Positions 8,613 to 17,423 of a stretch of 64,000 nucleotides of DNA are shown piece by piece (the stretch's first letter is position 1; each line of letters starts with the position of its first letter). Both the position numbers and the translations under genes were made by a program. Below the pieces are notes generated by a model, which saw nothing but the letters and a program-made list of their open reading frames with translations, searched no databases and was not told the origin of the DNA. The DNA is from Aquincola tertiaricarbonis. Its GTDB lineage: Bacteria; Pseudomonadota; Gammaproteobacteria; Burkholderiales; Burkholderiaceae_C. The DNA lies in assembly GCF_023573145.1 (NCBI RefSeq), contig NZ_CP097636.1, positions 1,550,001 through 1,614,000 of the forward strand, given 5' to 3'.

Positions 8613-10394
8613 ATGTTGAAACTCCATGCTCTGTTCCTGCGCGCCGCCTGGCCGGCCGCCCTGGCGCTGCTGCTGGCGGCATGCGGCGGTGGTGGTGGTG
8701 GTGGCGGTAGCGGTGGCGGTATGGGCACGGCCTCCACCGAGGCTGCCGCCAGCGTGCCCGCCGCCCTGCCTGCGACGGCCACCGCGCCGGCCGAACGGCC
8801 GACCACGCAACTCGATGCGGTGCGCCTGGCGCACCAGGCCAGCTTCGGCCCCAGCCCCGCGCTGGTGGCCGAGATCAAGGCCCAGGGCGCCGAGGCCTGG
8901 CTGGCCGCGCAACTGGCCCGCAGCGATTCGCGCTACACCTCGGGCGGCACGGCCGCGGTGCACCAGTTCGATGAGCAGACAACCTTCTGTGCGCTGCCCG
9001 CCCACCAGCACCCGGACTGCTGGCGCAACCACTTCAGCACCCAGCCGCTGGTGTGGGACTTCTACCGCAATGCCCTGGGCCAGCCCGACCAGCTGCGCCA
9101 GCGCGTGGCCTTTGCGCTGGGCCAGTGGCTGGTGGTCAGCGGTGTGGGGGCCGAAGCCACCTATGGCTTTCGTGAGTACCACAACCTGCTGCTGGGCCAG
9201 GCCTTCGGCAACTACCGCGAGCTGCTGCGCAAGGTGACCTTGTCGCCGCTGATGGGCGACTACCTCAACCATGCCAACAACGACGCCGCCGCGCCCAACG
9301 AGAACTATGCGCGCGAGTTGCTGGAGCTGTTCAGCCTGGGCACCTGCCTGCTCAATGCCGACGGCACGCTGGCCGGTGGCCGCTGCCAACCGGTGTTCGA
9401 CAACACGATGGTGCGCCGCTATGCGCTGGCGCTGACCGGCTGGACCTACCCGGCCGGGGGCCGCTCGGGCTATGGGTGCTGGCCGCGCGGCGCCAACTGC
9501 CGCTTCTACCAGGGCGACATGCTGCCGCTGCCGGCGCTGCACGACCGTCAGGCCCATGCGCTGCTGTCAGGCGTGTCGCTGGCCGCGGGTCATGACAACG
9601 AGACCGCGCTCAATGCGGTGCTGGACAGCGTGATGCGCCATCCCAACCTGGGCCCCTTCATCGCGCAGCGCTTCATCCAGCACCTGGTCACCAGCAACCC
9701 GACGCCGGCCTACGTGGCCCGCGTGGCCCAGGCCTTCGATGCCGGCCGTTATCAAGGCGCCACGCGCAGCTTTGGCAGCGGCACGCGGGGCGACCTGGCC
9801 GCCACCGTGGCCGCGGTGCTGCTGGACACCGAGGCCCGCACCGAAAGCCCCAGCCGCCAGGCCGGCAAGCTTCGCGAGCCGGTGTTGCTGTTCACTGGCG
9901 TGCTGCGCGCGGTGGGCGGAAAGACCGATGGCGACGCGCTGGGCTGGTGGTGGGGCGGCGAGCTGTCGCAGGTGGTGTTCCGCGCGCCCAGCGTCTTCAA
10001 CTTCTATTCGCCGAACCATCCGGTGCCGGGCACGGCGCTCAAGGGGCCGGAGTTCGGCCTGCACAACCCCAATGCGGCGCTGCGCCGGCTCAACTTCATG
10101 AGCTTCCTGCTCGACCAGGGCGGTATCGGCCCCGATGCCGGCGTGCCCCAGGCCACCGGCACGCAGGTGGACCTCTCGGCCTTGGCCGCGCGGGCCGACG
10201 ATGCACAGCAGCTGGTGGACGAGTTTTCGTTGCTGGTCATCGGCCGCATGCTGCCGGCCGCCACCCGCAGTGCCATCGTGCAGGCAGTGGCGTGGTGGAC
10301 ACCGCAGGTGGATGCCGATCAATGGCGCACCCAGCGGGCCCGCACCGCGGCCTATCTGGTGCTGGCCACGCCGCAATACCAGGTGCAGCCGTGA
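8613..10394 (+). CDS. DUF1800 domain lipoprotein
   Basis: The 593-residue product starts with a lipoprotein signal (LLLAAC, Cys24) followed by an eight-glycine run and more Gly/Ser, probably a flexible tether. The rest matches the DUF1800 family: LDAVRLAHQASFGPS near the start, then the NENYARELLELFSLG motif and a VRRYALALTGWTY segment. The biochemical function of DUF1800 is not established. The gene overlaps the DUF1501 gene by four bases (GTGA), the arrangement in which these two families usually occur. It is divergent from the export operon, with about 140 bases between the start codons as annotated. Confidence 0.88.
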   Translation: MLKLHALFLRAAWPAALALLLAACGGGGGGGGSGGGMGTASTEAAASVPAALPATATAPAERPTTQLDAVRLAHQASFGPSPALVAEIKAQGAEAWLAAQLARSDSRYTSGGTAAVHQFDEQTTFCALPAHQHPDCWRNHFSTQPLVWDFYRNALGQPDQLRQRVAFALGQWLVVSGVGAEATYGFREYHNLLLGQAFGNYRELLRKVTLSPLMGDYLNHANNDAAAPNENYARELLELFSLGTCLLNADGTLAGGRCQPVFDNTMVRRYALALTGWTYPAGGRSGYGCWPRGANCRFYQGDMLPLPALHDRQAHALLSGVSLAAGHDNETALNAVLDSVMRHPNLGPFIAQRFIQHLVTSNPTPAYVARVAQAFDAGRYQGATRSFGSGTRGDLAATVAAVLLDTEARTESPSRQAGKLREPVLLFTGVLRAVGGKTDGDALGWWWGGELSQVVFRAPSVFNFYSPNHPVPGTALKGPEFGLHNPNAALRRLNFMSFLLDQGGIGPDAGVPQATGTQVDLSALAARADDAQQLVDEFSLLVIGRMLPAATRSAIVQAVAWWTPQVDADQWRTQRARTAAYLVLATPQYQVQP

Positions 10395-11824
10395 GCAAGA
10401 CGATGACGACCCCTTTCGATGCCCGCCGCCGCGCACTGCTGCGCCGGGGTGCCGGCCTGCTGGGCGCGCTGGGCCTGGGCGCCGGTGGCCTGACGCTGGC
10501 GCCTCGCGGCGCACGCGCCGGTGACTACCGCGCGCTGGTGTGCGTGTTCCTGTATGGCGGCAACGACGGCGCCAACACCCTGGTGCCGACGGAGCGCGAC
10601 CCTTATGCCCTGTATGCCGGCCTGCGTGGGGCGCTGGCCCTGCCGCCCGGCAGCCTGGTGCCGCTGGCCGGCAGCGGTCTGGGCCTGCATCCTTCGCTGG
10701 CCGCACTGCAACCCTGGTGGGACGCCGGGCGCCTGGCGCCGGTGCTGAACGTGGGGCCGCTGGTCAAACCGTTGACGCAGTCAACGTTCATGGCCGCTGC
10801 ACCGGCCGACACCACGCAGCTGCCCGAAAGCCTGTTCAGCCACCCCGACCAGCGCGTGCTGTGGGAAGCCGGCGGCGGCAACCCGCGCCTGCGCAGCGGC
10901 TGGGGTGGCCGCGCGGCCGGCAGCCAGCCCGTCATCGGCTTTGGCAACAACCCGCTGTTCGGCCAGGCCGAGGACCGGGCCACGCTGGTGCTGCCCGGCC
11001 CCGGTGAGCTGTTCGGCGGCTACGGCCTGCAGGCCGAGGATGCACGCTGGGCGCCGCTGGCCGCGCGCCAGCAGGCCCTGCTGGCCATGTACCAGGACAC
11101 GCAGGACAACGAGCTGGCGCAGCGCTTCGCGGCCCAGCAGATCGAGGCCTTCTGGCTGTCCAGTCAGCTGGCCGGCCTGGTGCGCACGCTGCCCGGTGAA
11201 GCCGCGGCCTTCGCCTTGATCGACCAGGTGTTCGCGCCGCTGCTCAGCAACGGCCGCTTTGCCAACCCGCTGGCGGCGCAGCTGTACCAGGTGGCCAAGC
11301 TCATCCATGCGCGGGCCACGCTGGGGGGCGACCGGCAAATCTTCCTGACGCAGCTCGAAGGCTTCGACACCCATGCCAACCAGGTGGCGCGTGACGGTGC
11401 CACGCTGGGCGACCATGCCCAGTTGCTGCGCTGGGTGGGCGAGGCGCTGGCGGCCTTTCATGCGGCGCTGCAGGCCGTGGGCGCGGGCGACACCACGGTC
11501 TCGTTCACGCAAAGCGAGTTCGGTCGCACGGTGCTGCCCAATGCCAGCCTGGGCACCGACCACGGCTGGGGCAACCACCACTGGGTGATGGGCGGGCCGG
11601 TGCGTGGCGGCCAGGTTTATGGCCGCCTGCCCGACCCGACGCCGGGTGGCGCCGACGATGCCAGCCGCCACGAAGGTGAACGGCATGGCCGCTGGATTCC
11701 GCAGATCGCGGTGGACCAGTACGCGGCCACGCTGCTGAACTGGCTGGGTGTGGGCGACGCGGCCCTGGCGCGCGCGCTGCCGGGGCTGTCGGGCTTCGGC
11801 CAGCGGCCACTGGGCTTCCTGTGA
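10391..11824 (+). CDS. DUF1501 family protein with twin-arginine signal
   Basis: The 477-residue product belongs to the DUF1501 family, an alkaline-phosphatase/sulfatase-like fold of unknown substrate. The N-terminus RRRALLRRGAGLLGALGLG is a probable Tat signal, ending near ARA-GDYRALV. Family motifs are visible: FLYGGNDGANTLVP, GFDTHANQ, FTQSEFGRTVLPN and TDHGWGNHHWVMGG. These carry the Asp/His residues expected to bind metal. The GTG at 10391 overlaps the previous stop; an ATG at 10403 is an alternative. The partner DUF1800 lipoprotein suggests a joint cell-surface or periplasmic role, possibly linked to the flanking EPS genes, but this is unproven. Confidence 0.88.
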   Translation: MSKTMTTPFDARRRALLRRGAGLLGALGLGAGGLTLAPRGARAGDYRALVCVFLYGGNDGANTLVPTERDPYALYAGLRGALALPPGSLVPLAGSGLGLHPSLAALQPWWDAGRLAPVLNVGPLVKPLTQSTFMAAAPADTTQLPESLFSHPDQRVLWEAGGGNPRLRSGWGGRAAGSQPVIGFGNNPLFGQAEDRATLVLPGPGELFGGYGLQAEDARWAPLAARQQALLAMYQDTQDNELAQRFAAQQIEAFWLSSQLAGLVRTLPGEAAAFALIDQVFAPLLSNGRFANPLAAQLYQVAKLIHARATLGGDRQIFLTQLEGFDTHANQVARDGATLGDHAQLLRWVGEALAAFHAALQAVGAGDTTVSFTQSEFGRTVLPNASLGTDHGWGNHHWVMGGPVRGGQVYGRLPDPTPGGADDASRHEGERHGRWIPQIAVDQYAATLLNWLGVGDAALARALPGLSGFGQRPLGFL

Positions 11825-11870
11825 AGCGCATCGGCGCTTGCCGGTCATCGCGGGCGGCGCCTGGCGAGCG

Positions 11871-12395
11871 TCAGCGCCCGCGCCGCTGCCGCATCGACCA
11901 GCCGCCCAGCGCGGCCATGCCCAGCGCCATCATCAGGTAGGTGGCCGGCTCGGGCACCGCGGCCACGGCCAGCCCGCCCGCATAGGCCCCGCCCAGCGTG
12001 CCGGTGGTCGTGCCCAGCACCGTCAACACATAGCTGCCCGCGCCCAGCTGGCCGGCCACCAACAGGCCATCGCCCGGGGTGTTGTCGAACAGCAGGGGCG
12101 TGGCACTGCTGGTGGAGAAGATGGCGAAGCCGGCCAGGTTGGTGCTGAAATCGCCCGCATTGGTGTTGGGCGGCGTGAAGTCGGCGAAGGCGGCCACGAT
12201 GTTGCTGAGGCCGCTCAGCGAAAAGGTGTAGCTGTCGTTGATGTCGGTGTTGGTGCCGGCGATGGCATTGACCAGGGTGGCGGTGTCGGTGGTGATCAGC
12301 CCGAGATCACCGGGGCCGACCGGTCCGATGGCGGCCTGGGCGGACAGGCTGGCGCCCACCACCGCGGCTGCAAGCAGGCTCTTCGTCCATGGCAT
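11871..12395 (-). CDS. PEP-CTERM sorting domain protein
   Basis: This 174-residue secreted protein has a cleavable signal (ending SAQA-AIG), a Ser/Thr/Gly-rich mature part with TYTFSLSG-like beta repeats (SYTFSLSGLSNIVAAFADF), and a C-terminal sorting signal at 147-174. That signal consists of VPEPATY, a hydrophobic helix and RQRRGR. Proteins of this type are processed by the exosortase EpsH/XrtA system and released with EPS. No exosortase gene is in the window. The start ATG has a strong AAGGAGG site. The leader contains a perfect inverted repeat at 12414-12431. Confidence 0.92.
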   Translation of the reverse strand: MPWTKSLLAAAVVGASLSAQAAIGPVGPGDLGLITTDTATLVNAIAGTNTDINDSYTFSLSGLSNIVAAFADFTPPNTNAGDFSTNLAGFAIFSTSSATPLLFDNTPGDGLLVAGQLGAGSYVLTVLGTTTGTLGGAYAGGLAVAAVPEPATYLMMALGMAALGGWSMRQRRGR

Positions 12396-12413
12396 GGTGT
12401 TCCTCCTTGGGGG

Positions 12414-12431
12414 CCTTGAGACCTCTCAAGG
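12414..12431. promoter_or_regulatory. Perfect inverted repeat in the leader of the PEP-CTERM gene
   Basis: CCTTGAGA and TCTCAAGG form 8-base perfect arms with a CC centre. The repeat lies 19-36 bases upstream of the PEP-CTERM start codon, just before its ribosome-binding site. It may be an operator or an mRNA hairpin affecting translation. No protein ligand can be named. Confidence 0.5.
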
Positions 12432-12463
12432 TTAGGAAGCGCGCGCCCGCCCGCCACTGCGAA

Positions 12464-12518
12464 CTAGGGAGTGCAGCCACTCATCCCCCTAGGACCGGCC
12501 GAGGCCCGGTTGTAGGGG
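12464..12518. promoter_or_regulatory. Overlapping inverted repeats between PEP-CTERM and WcaJ-type genes
   Basis: CTAGGG-AGTG at 12464-12473 pairs with CACT (12478-12481) and CCCTAG (12487-12492). The same CCCCTA at 12486-12491 can instead pair with TAGGGG at 12513-12518, with an inner ACCGG/CCGGT stem. The two hairpins exclude each other. The segment may equally be three half-sites of one operator serving the divergent genes. Confidence 0.4.
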
Positions 12519-12594
12519 TTGCCGCCGCTCGGCGCGGCTTCAACCATGGCCTTGCCGACCTGCGTCGGCCAACACGCCGCGGAGGGGCGATGCC

Positions 12595-13998
12595 ATGACG
12601 CCAAGAGTTCGTCGCCAATGGGCGATGTGGACCTTCAAGACGGCCGAGGCCGGCGCCGCGCCGCTGGCCCTGGCCACCGTGCTGCTGCTGCAGGGCGCTC
12701 AACCCGAATCGCTGCTGCAGCCGCCGTTCACGCTGCTGTGGCCCTTGCTGGCTTTGTGCTGGCACCTGCTGCTGCTGAGCCGCGGGCTTTATGCCTCGCA
12801 TCGTCTGGAAGACGGCTGGACGGAATCGGCACGTGCCGCCTGGAGCGCCTTGTTGTGCGGCCCGGTGACCGCGGTGCTGCTGATCGCCCTGGTGCCGGCG
12901 TGGGCGCGGCTGGACCTGCTGCTGCCCTGTACCGCCCTGCTGGCCCTGCTGGTGGTGGCGGGCCGGCGCGTGCTGCGCAGCCTGCTGGCCAAGGTGCACC
13001 TGCAGGGCCGCAACCTGCGTTTTGCCTTGATCGTGGGTGCCGGGGCCCGCGCCCAGCGTTATGCGCGCCTGCTGGCCGAGCGTGAGGAGCTGGGCTACCG
13101 CGTCATCGGCTATGTGGACGACGACATGCCCGCCACCGCCGGCATGCCGACCTGGCTGGGCGGCACGGACCAGCTGGCCGCGGTGCTCTCGCACAGCGTG
13201 GTCGACGAGGTGTTCGTGATGCTGCCGATGCGTTCCTCGTATGCACGCATACAGCAGGTGGTGAACACCTGCGAGGAGCAGGGCACGCTGGTGACGATGC
13301 CGGCCGACTTCTTCAGCGCGCGGCTGGCGCGCACCCGCACCGGCAGCGTGGCGGCGCAGCCGGTGCTGTACCTGTCTTCGGTGCCCGAGAACGACTGGCG
13401 CGTGGCCGGCAAGCGCGGGATGGACGTGCTGGGCGCGGCGGCGCTGCTGCTGCTGCTGGCGCCGGTGATGGCGCTGGTGGCGCTGGGCATCCGCCTCACC
13501 AGCCCGGGGCCGGTGATCTTCCGGCAGCAGCGCATCGGGCTCAACAAGCGGGCTTTCATGCTGCTGAAGTTCCGCACCATGACGCAGAACGCCGAAGCCC
13601 GACAGGCCGCGCTGGAGGCCTTCAACGAGGTCAAGGGCCCGGCCTTCAAGATGCGCCACGACCCGCGCGTGACGCCCTTCGGCGCCTTCCTGCGCCGCAC
13701 CAGCCTGGATGAGCTGCCGCAGCTGTTCAACGTGCTGCGCGGTGAGATGAGCCTGGTCGGCCCGCGGCCGCTGCCGCTGCGCGACGTGGCGGGCTTTCGC
13801 GAAGACTGGCAGCGCCGCCGCTTCAGCGTGCTGCCGGGCATCACCTGCCTGTGGCAGCTCAGCGGCCGCAGCGACATCCCGTTCCAGCGCTGGATGGAGC
13901 TGGACCTGGAGTACATCGATCAGTGGTCGCTGTGGCTGGACCTCAGCATCCTCGTGCGCACGGTGCCCGCCGTGCTCAAGCGCAGCGGCGCATATTGA
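12595..13998 (+). CDS. Polyprenyl-phosphate sugar-phosphate transferase (WcaJ-type EPS priming enzyme)
   Basis: This 467-residue membrane enzyme is predicted to start EPS synthesis by moving a hexose-1-phosphate from a UDP-sugar to undecaprenyl phosphate. Four or so N-terminal membrane segments (about 20-125) are followed by a nucleotide-binding-like domain (FALIVGAGARAQRY, YVDDD). The C-terminal bacterial sugar transferase domain (from KRGMDVLGAA) has a re-entrant helix, SPGPVIFRQQRIG, LLKFRTM, the DELPQLFNVLRGEMSLVGPRP catalytic core and a LPGITCLWQLSGRS end. ATG 12595 follows a GGAGGGG site. It is transcribed away from the PEP-CTERM gene. Confidence 0.94.
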   Translation: MTPRVRRQWAMWTFKTAEAGAAPLALATVLLLQGAQPESLLQPPFTLLWPLLALCWHLLLLSRGLYASHRLEDGWTESARAAWSALLCGPVTAVLLIALVPAWARLDLLLPCTALLALLVVAGRRVLRSLLAKVHLQGRNLRFALIVGAGARAQRYARLLAEREELGYRVIGYVDDDMPATAGMPTWLGGTDQLAAVLSHSVVDEVFVMLPMRSSYARIQQVVNTCEEQGTLVTMPADFFSARLARTRTGSVAAQPVLYLSSVPENDWRVAGKRGMDVLGAAALLLLLAPVMALVALGIRLTSPGPVIFRQQRIGLNKRAFMLLKFRTMTQNAEARQAALEAFNEVKGPAFKMRHDPRVTPFGAFLRRTSLDELPQLFNVLRGEMSLVGPRPLPLRDVAGFREDWQRRRFSVLPGITCLWQLSGRSDIPFQRWMELDLEYIDQWSLWLDLSILVRTVPAVLKRSGAY

Positions 13999-14004
13999 TA
14001 CGGG

Positions 14005-14538
14005 CTAAGGCTGCACCTCGGCTGCAGCCACCAGCCGCGCGCGCGCGCCGAAGCTGGTGATGTGGCTCAGCGTGTGGTTGTGGTGGGCGCTGATCTGCGA
14101 CGCCGTCAGCACTGGCGTGTCCATCGTCGAATGGCCATCGGCCACCAGCTGCACCGGGTAGCCCAGGGCCAGCGCGCGGCGCGTCGTGGTGTCCACGCAG
14201 TACTCGCTTTGCAGCCCGCAGATCACCAACTGGTGGATGCCCCGCGCTTGCAGCAGCTCGTGCAGGCCGGTCTGGTGGAAGGAGTCGGTGGCGCGCTTGG
14301 GCAGCAGCAGGTCGCCGGGCTGCGTGTGCAGCCCCTCGGCCAGCTGCCAGCCGGGCGAACCCTGCTGCAGCGGCGCGTCGGGCGAAGCGTGCTGGATCAT
14401 CACCACCGGCCGGCCCGCCGCGCGGAACCGGGCGCTGACGCCGTTGATGCGCTCGATCACCCGCTCGGCGTCGAGGGCGGCCAGCGCACCAAAGCAAAGG
14501 GCTTGTTGCACATCGATCACGAGCAGGGCAGTGGACAT
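14005..14538 (-). CDS. Isochorismatase-family hydrolase
   Basis: This 177-residue cysteine hydrolase of the isochorismatase/nicotinamidase superfamily begins MSTALLVIDVQ with the catalytic aspartate. It has a lysine in LLLPKRATDSF and the nucleophile cysteine in GLQSEYCVDTTTRRAL, giving a complete Asp-Lys-Cys triad. Substrate cannot be assigned; close relatives include YcaC-like and amidase-type hydrolases. The ATG at 14538 is at the first beta strand; the frame extends upstream without protein character. It converges on the priming transferase gene and does not form an operon with neighbours. Confidence 0.88.
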   Translation of the reverse strand: MSTALLVIDVQQALCFGALAALDAERVIERINGVSARFRAAGRPVVMIQHASPDAPLQQGSPGWQLAEGLHTQPGDLLLPKRATDSFHQTGLHELLQARGIHQLVICGLQSEYCVDTTTRRALALGYPVQLVADGHSTMDTPVLTASQISAHHNHTLSHITSFGARARLVAAAEVQP

Positions 14539-14869
14539 GGTCTGGCGCAGGCAGAGAGGGCGGGGGTGCCAGTATCGGCTGGCGCGATGCGCGTCTGGCA
14601 CCACCGTGCGCCGGCGGTTCAGCGACCACGCCAGGCCGGTGAAAGCCCGGCATTTCCCCGGCACGTGCTCCCAGGTGGGCGCAGTAGCATCGGCCGGCAC
14701 CCACCGGTGGCGGCGCATGGCGCGCCGGCTGCTCGTGGCTGCCGGCCCGTGCACCAAGGCCTGCACGCGGTCTTGCCGCGTTGGCTGTGGTTCCAGGCCG
14801 GTGATTCGCGCGCACATGTCCATGGGTGATTCGTCGATGCGGGCTTCAGCCCCCACCCCGGGGCCCGTG
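14539..14869. other. Intergenic region upstream of the histidine kinase
   Basis: No gene was recognised here. The region separates the divergent isochorismatase-like and kinase genes and must contain both promoters. In-frame start codons for the kinase exist at 14816, 14822 and 14837, so part of it may be coding. No convincing -35/-10 pair was picked out. Confidence 0.4.
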
Positions 14870-16726
14870 ATGGCCATGCTGCCGGCCCGCACCGCCGCCG
14901 GTCGCTGGCTGCGCCGCCGCAGCATGCGGGCCCGCATCGCGCTGGCCTTCACCACGCTGGCGCTGCTGCTGTTCGGTGCCATCAGCTACCTGTCGGCGCG
15001 CGAGGCCTACCGCCAGAGCGAGCGCGACACCGCGGCGGCCCTGCAGCAGCTGGCGCAGCGCCTGTCGCAGCGGCTGGATGCCGACATGGCCGCCCGCCTG
15101 GGTGAGGTGCGGCAGATCGCCGCGCTGGACCAGCTGCTGGACTGGCAGCTGAACCCGACCCACTGGCGCGTGCTGGTGGAGGGGCTGCAGCGCAATTCCC
15201 GGCACTACAGCTGGATCGGCGTGGCCACGCCCGATGGCCAGGTGCTGGCCGCCACCCAGGGCCTGCTGGAAGGCCGCAACGTGCAGCACCGGCCCTGGTT
15301 CCAGCAGGGCCTGCGGGCGCCCATCGTGGGCGACGTGCACGAGGCGGCCTTGCTGGCCTCGTTGCTGCGGCCCGAGGCGGGCAGCACCGAGCCGCTGCGC
15401 TTCGTGGACGTGGCCGCGCCGCTGCGCCGCGGCGGGCGCACCGTGGCCGTGGTGGGCGGGCACCTGAGCTGGGCCTGGGCCGAAGAGCGCCGCCGCGAGG
15501 CCCTGGCCACGGTGGATGCCGCGCGCGCGGTGGAGATCGTGCTCGTCGGCCCCAGCGGCGACATTGCGCTGGGACCGCGGCAGCCGGCGCTGCCGGGGCC
15601 GGTGGATGCCGGCGAGGCGGGCAGCCTGACCTGGTCCGATGGCCAGCGTTACCTCACCGCCACCAGCGCCAGCCAGCCGTTGGACGACTACCCCGGCATG
15701 GGCTGGACGGTGGTGGTGCGCCAGCCCGAGTCCACCGCCTTCCGCGATGCCGATGCACTGCAGCACCGGCTGTGGTGGCTGGGTGGTGCCGGGGCCTTGC
15801 TGTTCGGCCTGGTGGGCTGGTGGATCACGGTGCGGCTGACCGGCCCGCTGCGGCGCGTGGCCCGCCGCGCCCAGGCCTTGATGCCCGAGGCCGCCCAGCA
15901 GGTCACCCATGACGAGGTGGATCAGCTGGGCGCCTCGCTCACCGTGCTGCTGGAAGACCTGCGCCAGCGCGAGCAGAGCTTGCGCGCCTTGAACGAGAGC
16001 CTGGAGACACGGGTGCAGCAGCGCACCGAGCTGCTGCAACTGGCCAATGAAGACCTGCGCCACTTCAGCCGTAGCCTGGCCCACGACCTGCGCGGACCGC
16101 TGGGCGCGATGGGCCTGGTGCTGGGCCAGGTGTTGGAAGGCGAGCAGCCGCCCCGCGGCGCTGGCGCACGCCGCAGCATCGAGGTGGTGGCCCAGGAATG
16201 CGAGCGGCTGCGCCAGTTGACCGATGAGCTGCTGACGCTGGCGCTGGTGGACCAGCGCGACTACGAGCGGGCGCCCGTGGACACCGATGCGCTGGTGGAG
16301 CAAGCCCTGGCCGAAGTGCGGGCCGGGGCCATCGGCACGCCGGCCGAGGTGACGGTGCCCCCGCTGCCGGCGGTGGTAGGCGATGCGCTGATGCTGCGCC
16401 AGGTGTGGACCAACCTGCTGTCCAACGCCTTCAAGTATTCGTCGAAGGCCGAGCGGCCGCAGGTGGTGCTGAGCGCGCGGGAGGAGGGCGACGAGACGGT
16501 GTTCTGCGTCGGCGACAACGGCCGCGGCTTCGACCCTGGCCAGTCGGCGCGGCTCTTCGGCGTGTTCCAGCGCCTGCATGCAGCGTCGGAGTTCCCGGGC
16601 ACGGGGGTCGGCCTGTCGATCGTGCGCCGGGTGGTGCACCGGCATGGCGGCCGGGTGTGGGCCGAGTCGGCGCCGGGGCAGGGTGCGCGCTTTTACTTCA
16701 CGCTGCCGCGGCAGCCGGCGCGTTGA
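14870..16726 (+). CDS. Membrane sensor histidine kinase
   Basis: The product has about 618 residues. A first membrane helix (ALAFTTLALLLFGAISYL) is followed by a periplasmic sensor of about 250 residues with dCache-like features (YSWIGVATPDGQVLAAT, RPWFQQGL). A second membrane helix at LLFGLVGWWITVRLTG, a HAMP-like segment and a coiled coil follow. The kinase core has the phospho-acceptor in LAHDLRGPLGAMG, the N-box TNLLSNAFKYS, and GDNGRGFDPG and GTGVGLSIVRRVVHRHGG in the ATPase domain. The kinase looks active. The start is uncertain; the ATG within GTGATGGCCATG is a compromise. The convergent NarL-type regulator 15 bases away is the likely partner. Confidence 0.9.
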   Translation: MAMLPARTAAGRWLRRRSMRARIALAFTTLALLLFGAISYLSAREAYRQSERDTAAALQQLAQRLSQRLDADMAARLGEVRQIAALDQLLDWQLNPTHWRVLVEGLQRNSRHYSWIGVATPDGQVLAATQGLLEGRNVQHRPWFQQGLRAPIVGDVHEAALLASLLRPEAGSTEPLRFVDVAAPLRRGGRTVAVVGGHLSWAWAEERRREALATVDAARAVEIVLVGPSGDIALGPRQPALPGPVDAGEAGSLTWSDGQRYLTATSASQPLDDYPGMGWTVVVRQPESTAFRDADALQHRLWWLGGAGALLFGLVGWWITVRLTGPLRRVARRAQALMPEAAQQVTHDEVDQLGASLTVLLEDLRQREQSLRALNESLETRVQQRTELLQLANEDLRHFSRSLAHDLRGPLGAMGLVLGQVLEGEQPPRGAGARRSIEVVAQECERLRQLTDELLTLALVDQRDYERAPVDTDALVEQALAEVRAGAIGTPAEVTVPPLPAVVGDALMLRQVWTNLLSNAFKYSSKAERPQVVLSAREEGDETVFCVGDNGRGFDPGQSARLFGVFQRLHAASEFPGTGVGLSIVRRVVHRHGGRVWAESAPGQGARFYFTLPRQPAR

Positions 16727-16741
16727 CGCTGCTGCGCGCGA

Positions 16742-17392
16742 TCAGCCGCCGCCGGCGGGCTCGGTCAGCCCATGCTGCAGGCAGTACTTCACCAGCTCGG
16801 CATTGGACTGCCAGCCGGTCTTCTCGAAGATGCGCGCGCGGTAGCTGCCCACCGTCTTGACCGACAGGTGCATGGTCTCGGCGATCTCGGCCGGCGTGCG
16901 GCCGGCGGCGATGAGCTGCGTGACGCGGAACTCCTGGGTCGACAGGGTTTCATGCACCGGCCGCTGGTCGCGCCCGCCAGGGCCCAGCAGGTCCACCAGG
17001 CGGTCGGCCTGCTCGGGCGTGAGGTAACGGCCGCCGTCCAGCAGGCGCTGCACCGCGGCGGGCAGGTCGGTGGCCGCGCGGTCCTTGGGCAGGAAGCCGC
17101 GCACGCCCAGCTCCAGCAGCCGCGTGGCGTGCGACGACTCGTCGTTCTGGCTCACCACCAGGATGGGCACCGAACCCGCCACGCGCGTCATGCGCACCGC
17201 GCTCTCGATGCCGTCGGCGTCGGGCAGCCGCAGGTCCAGCAGCACCACGTCGGGCCGGGCCGCCTGGAACTGGCGGATGCCATCGGCCAGGGTTTCCGCT
17301 TCCGCCACCTCGGCGTCGGGCCAGCGTGAAGCCAGCATCTGCCGTGCCCCCATGCGCAGCAACGGGTGGTCGTCGATGATCAGGAATCGCAT
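16742..17392 (-). CDS. NarL/FixJ-family response regulator
   Basis: This 216-residue two-component regulator has a receiver domain (MRFLIIDDHP with the acidic pair, the phospho-acceptor in VVLLDLRLPDADG, lysine in GFLPKD). A LuxR-type helix-turn-helix occupies about 150-205 (LSTQEFRVTQLIAAGRTPAE, IAETMHLSVKTVGSYRARIF). It starts at ATG 17392. The histidine kinase at 14870-16726 is tail-to-tail with it and probably phosphorylates it. An inverted repeat upstream of its own start at 17424-17442 may be an autoregulatory site. Confidence 0.93.
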   Translation of the reverse strand: MRFLIIDDHPLLRMGARQMLASRWPDAEVAEAETLADGIRQFQAARPDVVLLDLRLPDADGIESAVRMTRVAGSVPILVVSQNDESSHATRLLELGVRGFLPKDRAATDLPAAVQRLLDGGRYLTPEQADRLVDLLGPGGRDQRPVHETLSTQEFRVTQLIAAGRTPAEIAETMHLSVKTVGSYRARIFEKTGWQSNAELVKYCLQHGLTEPAGGG

Positions 17393-17423
17393 GGGCAAGG
17401 CGTCTGCAAGGGCGTGCGTGGAT

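Noticed and set aside
12396..12594. Sigma-54 type promoter (GG-N10-GC) for PEP-CTERM or WcaJ-type genes
   Set aside because: I looked on both strands and found no convincing GG-N10-GC element with TGGCAC-like context.
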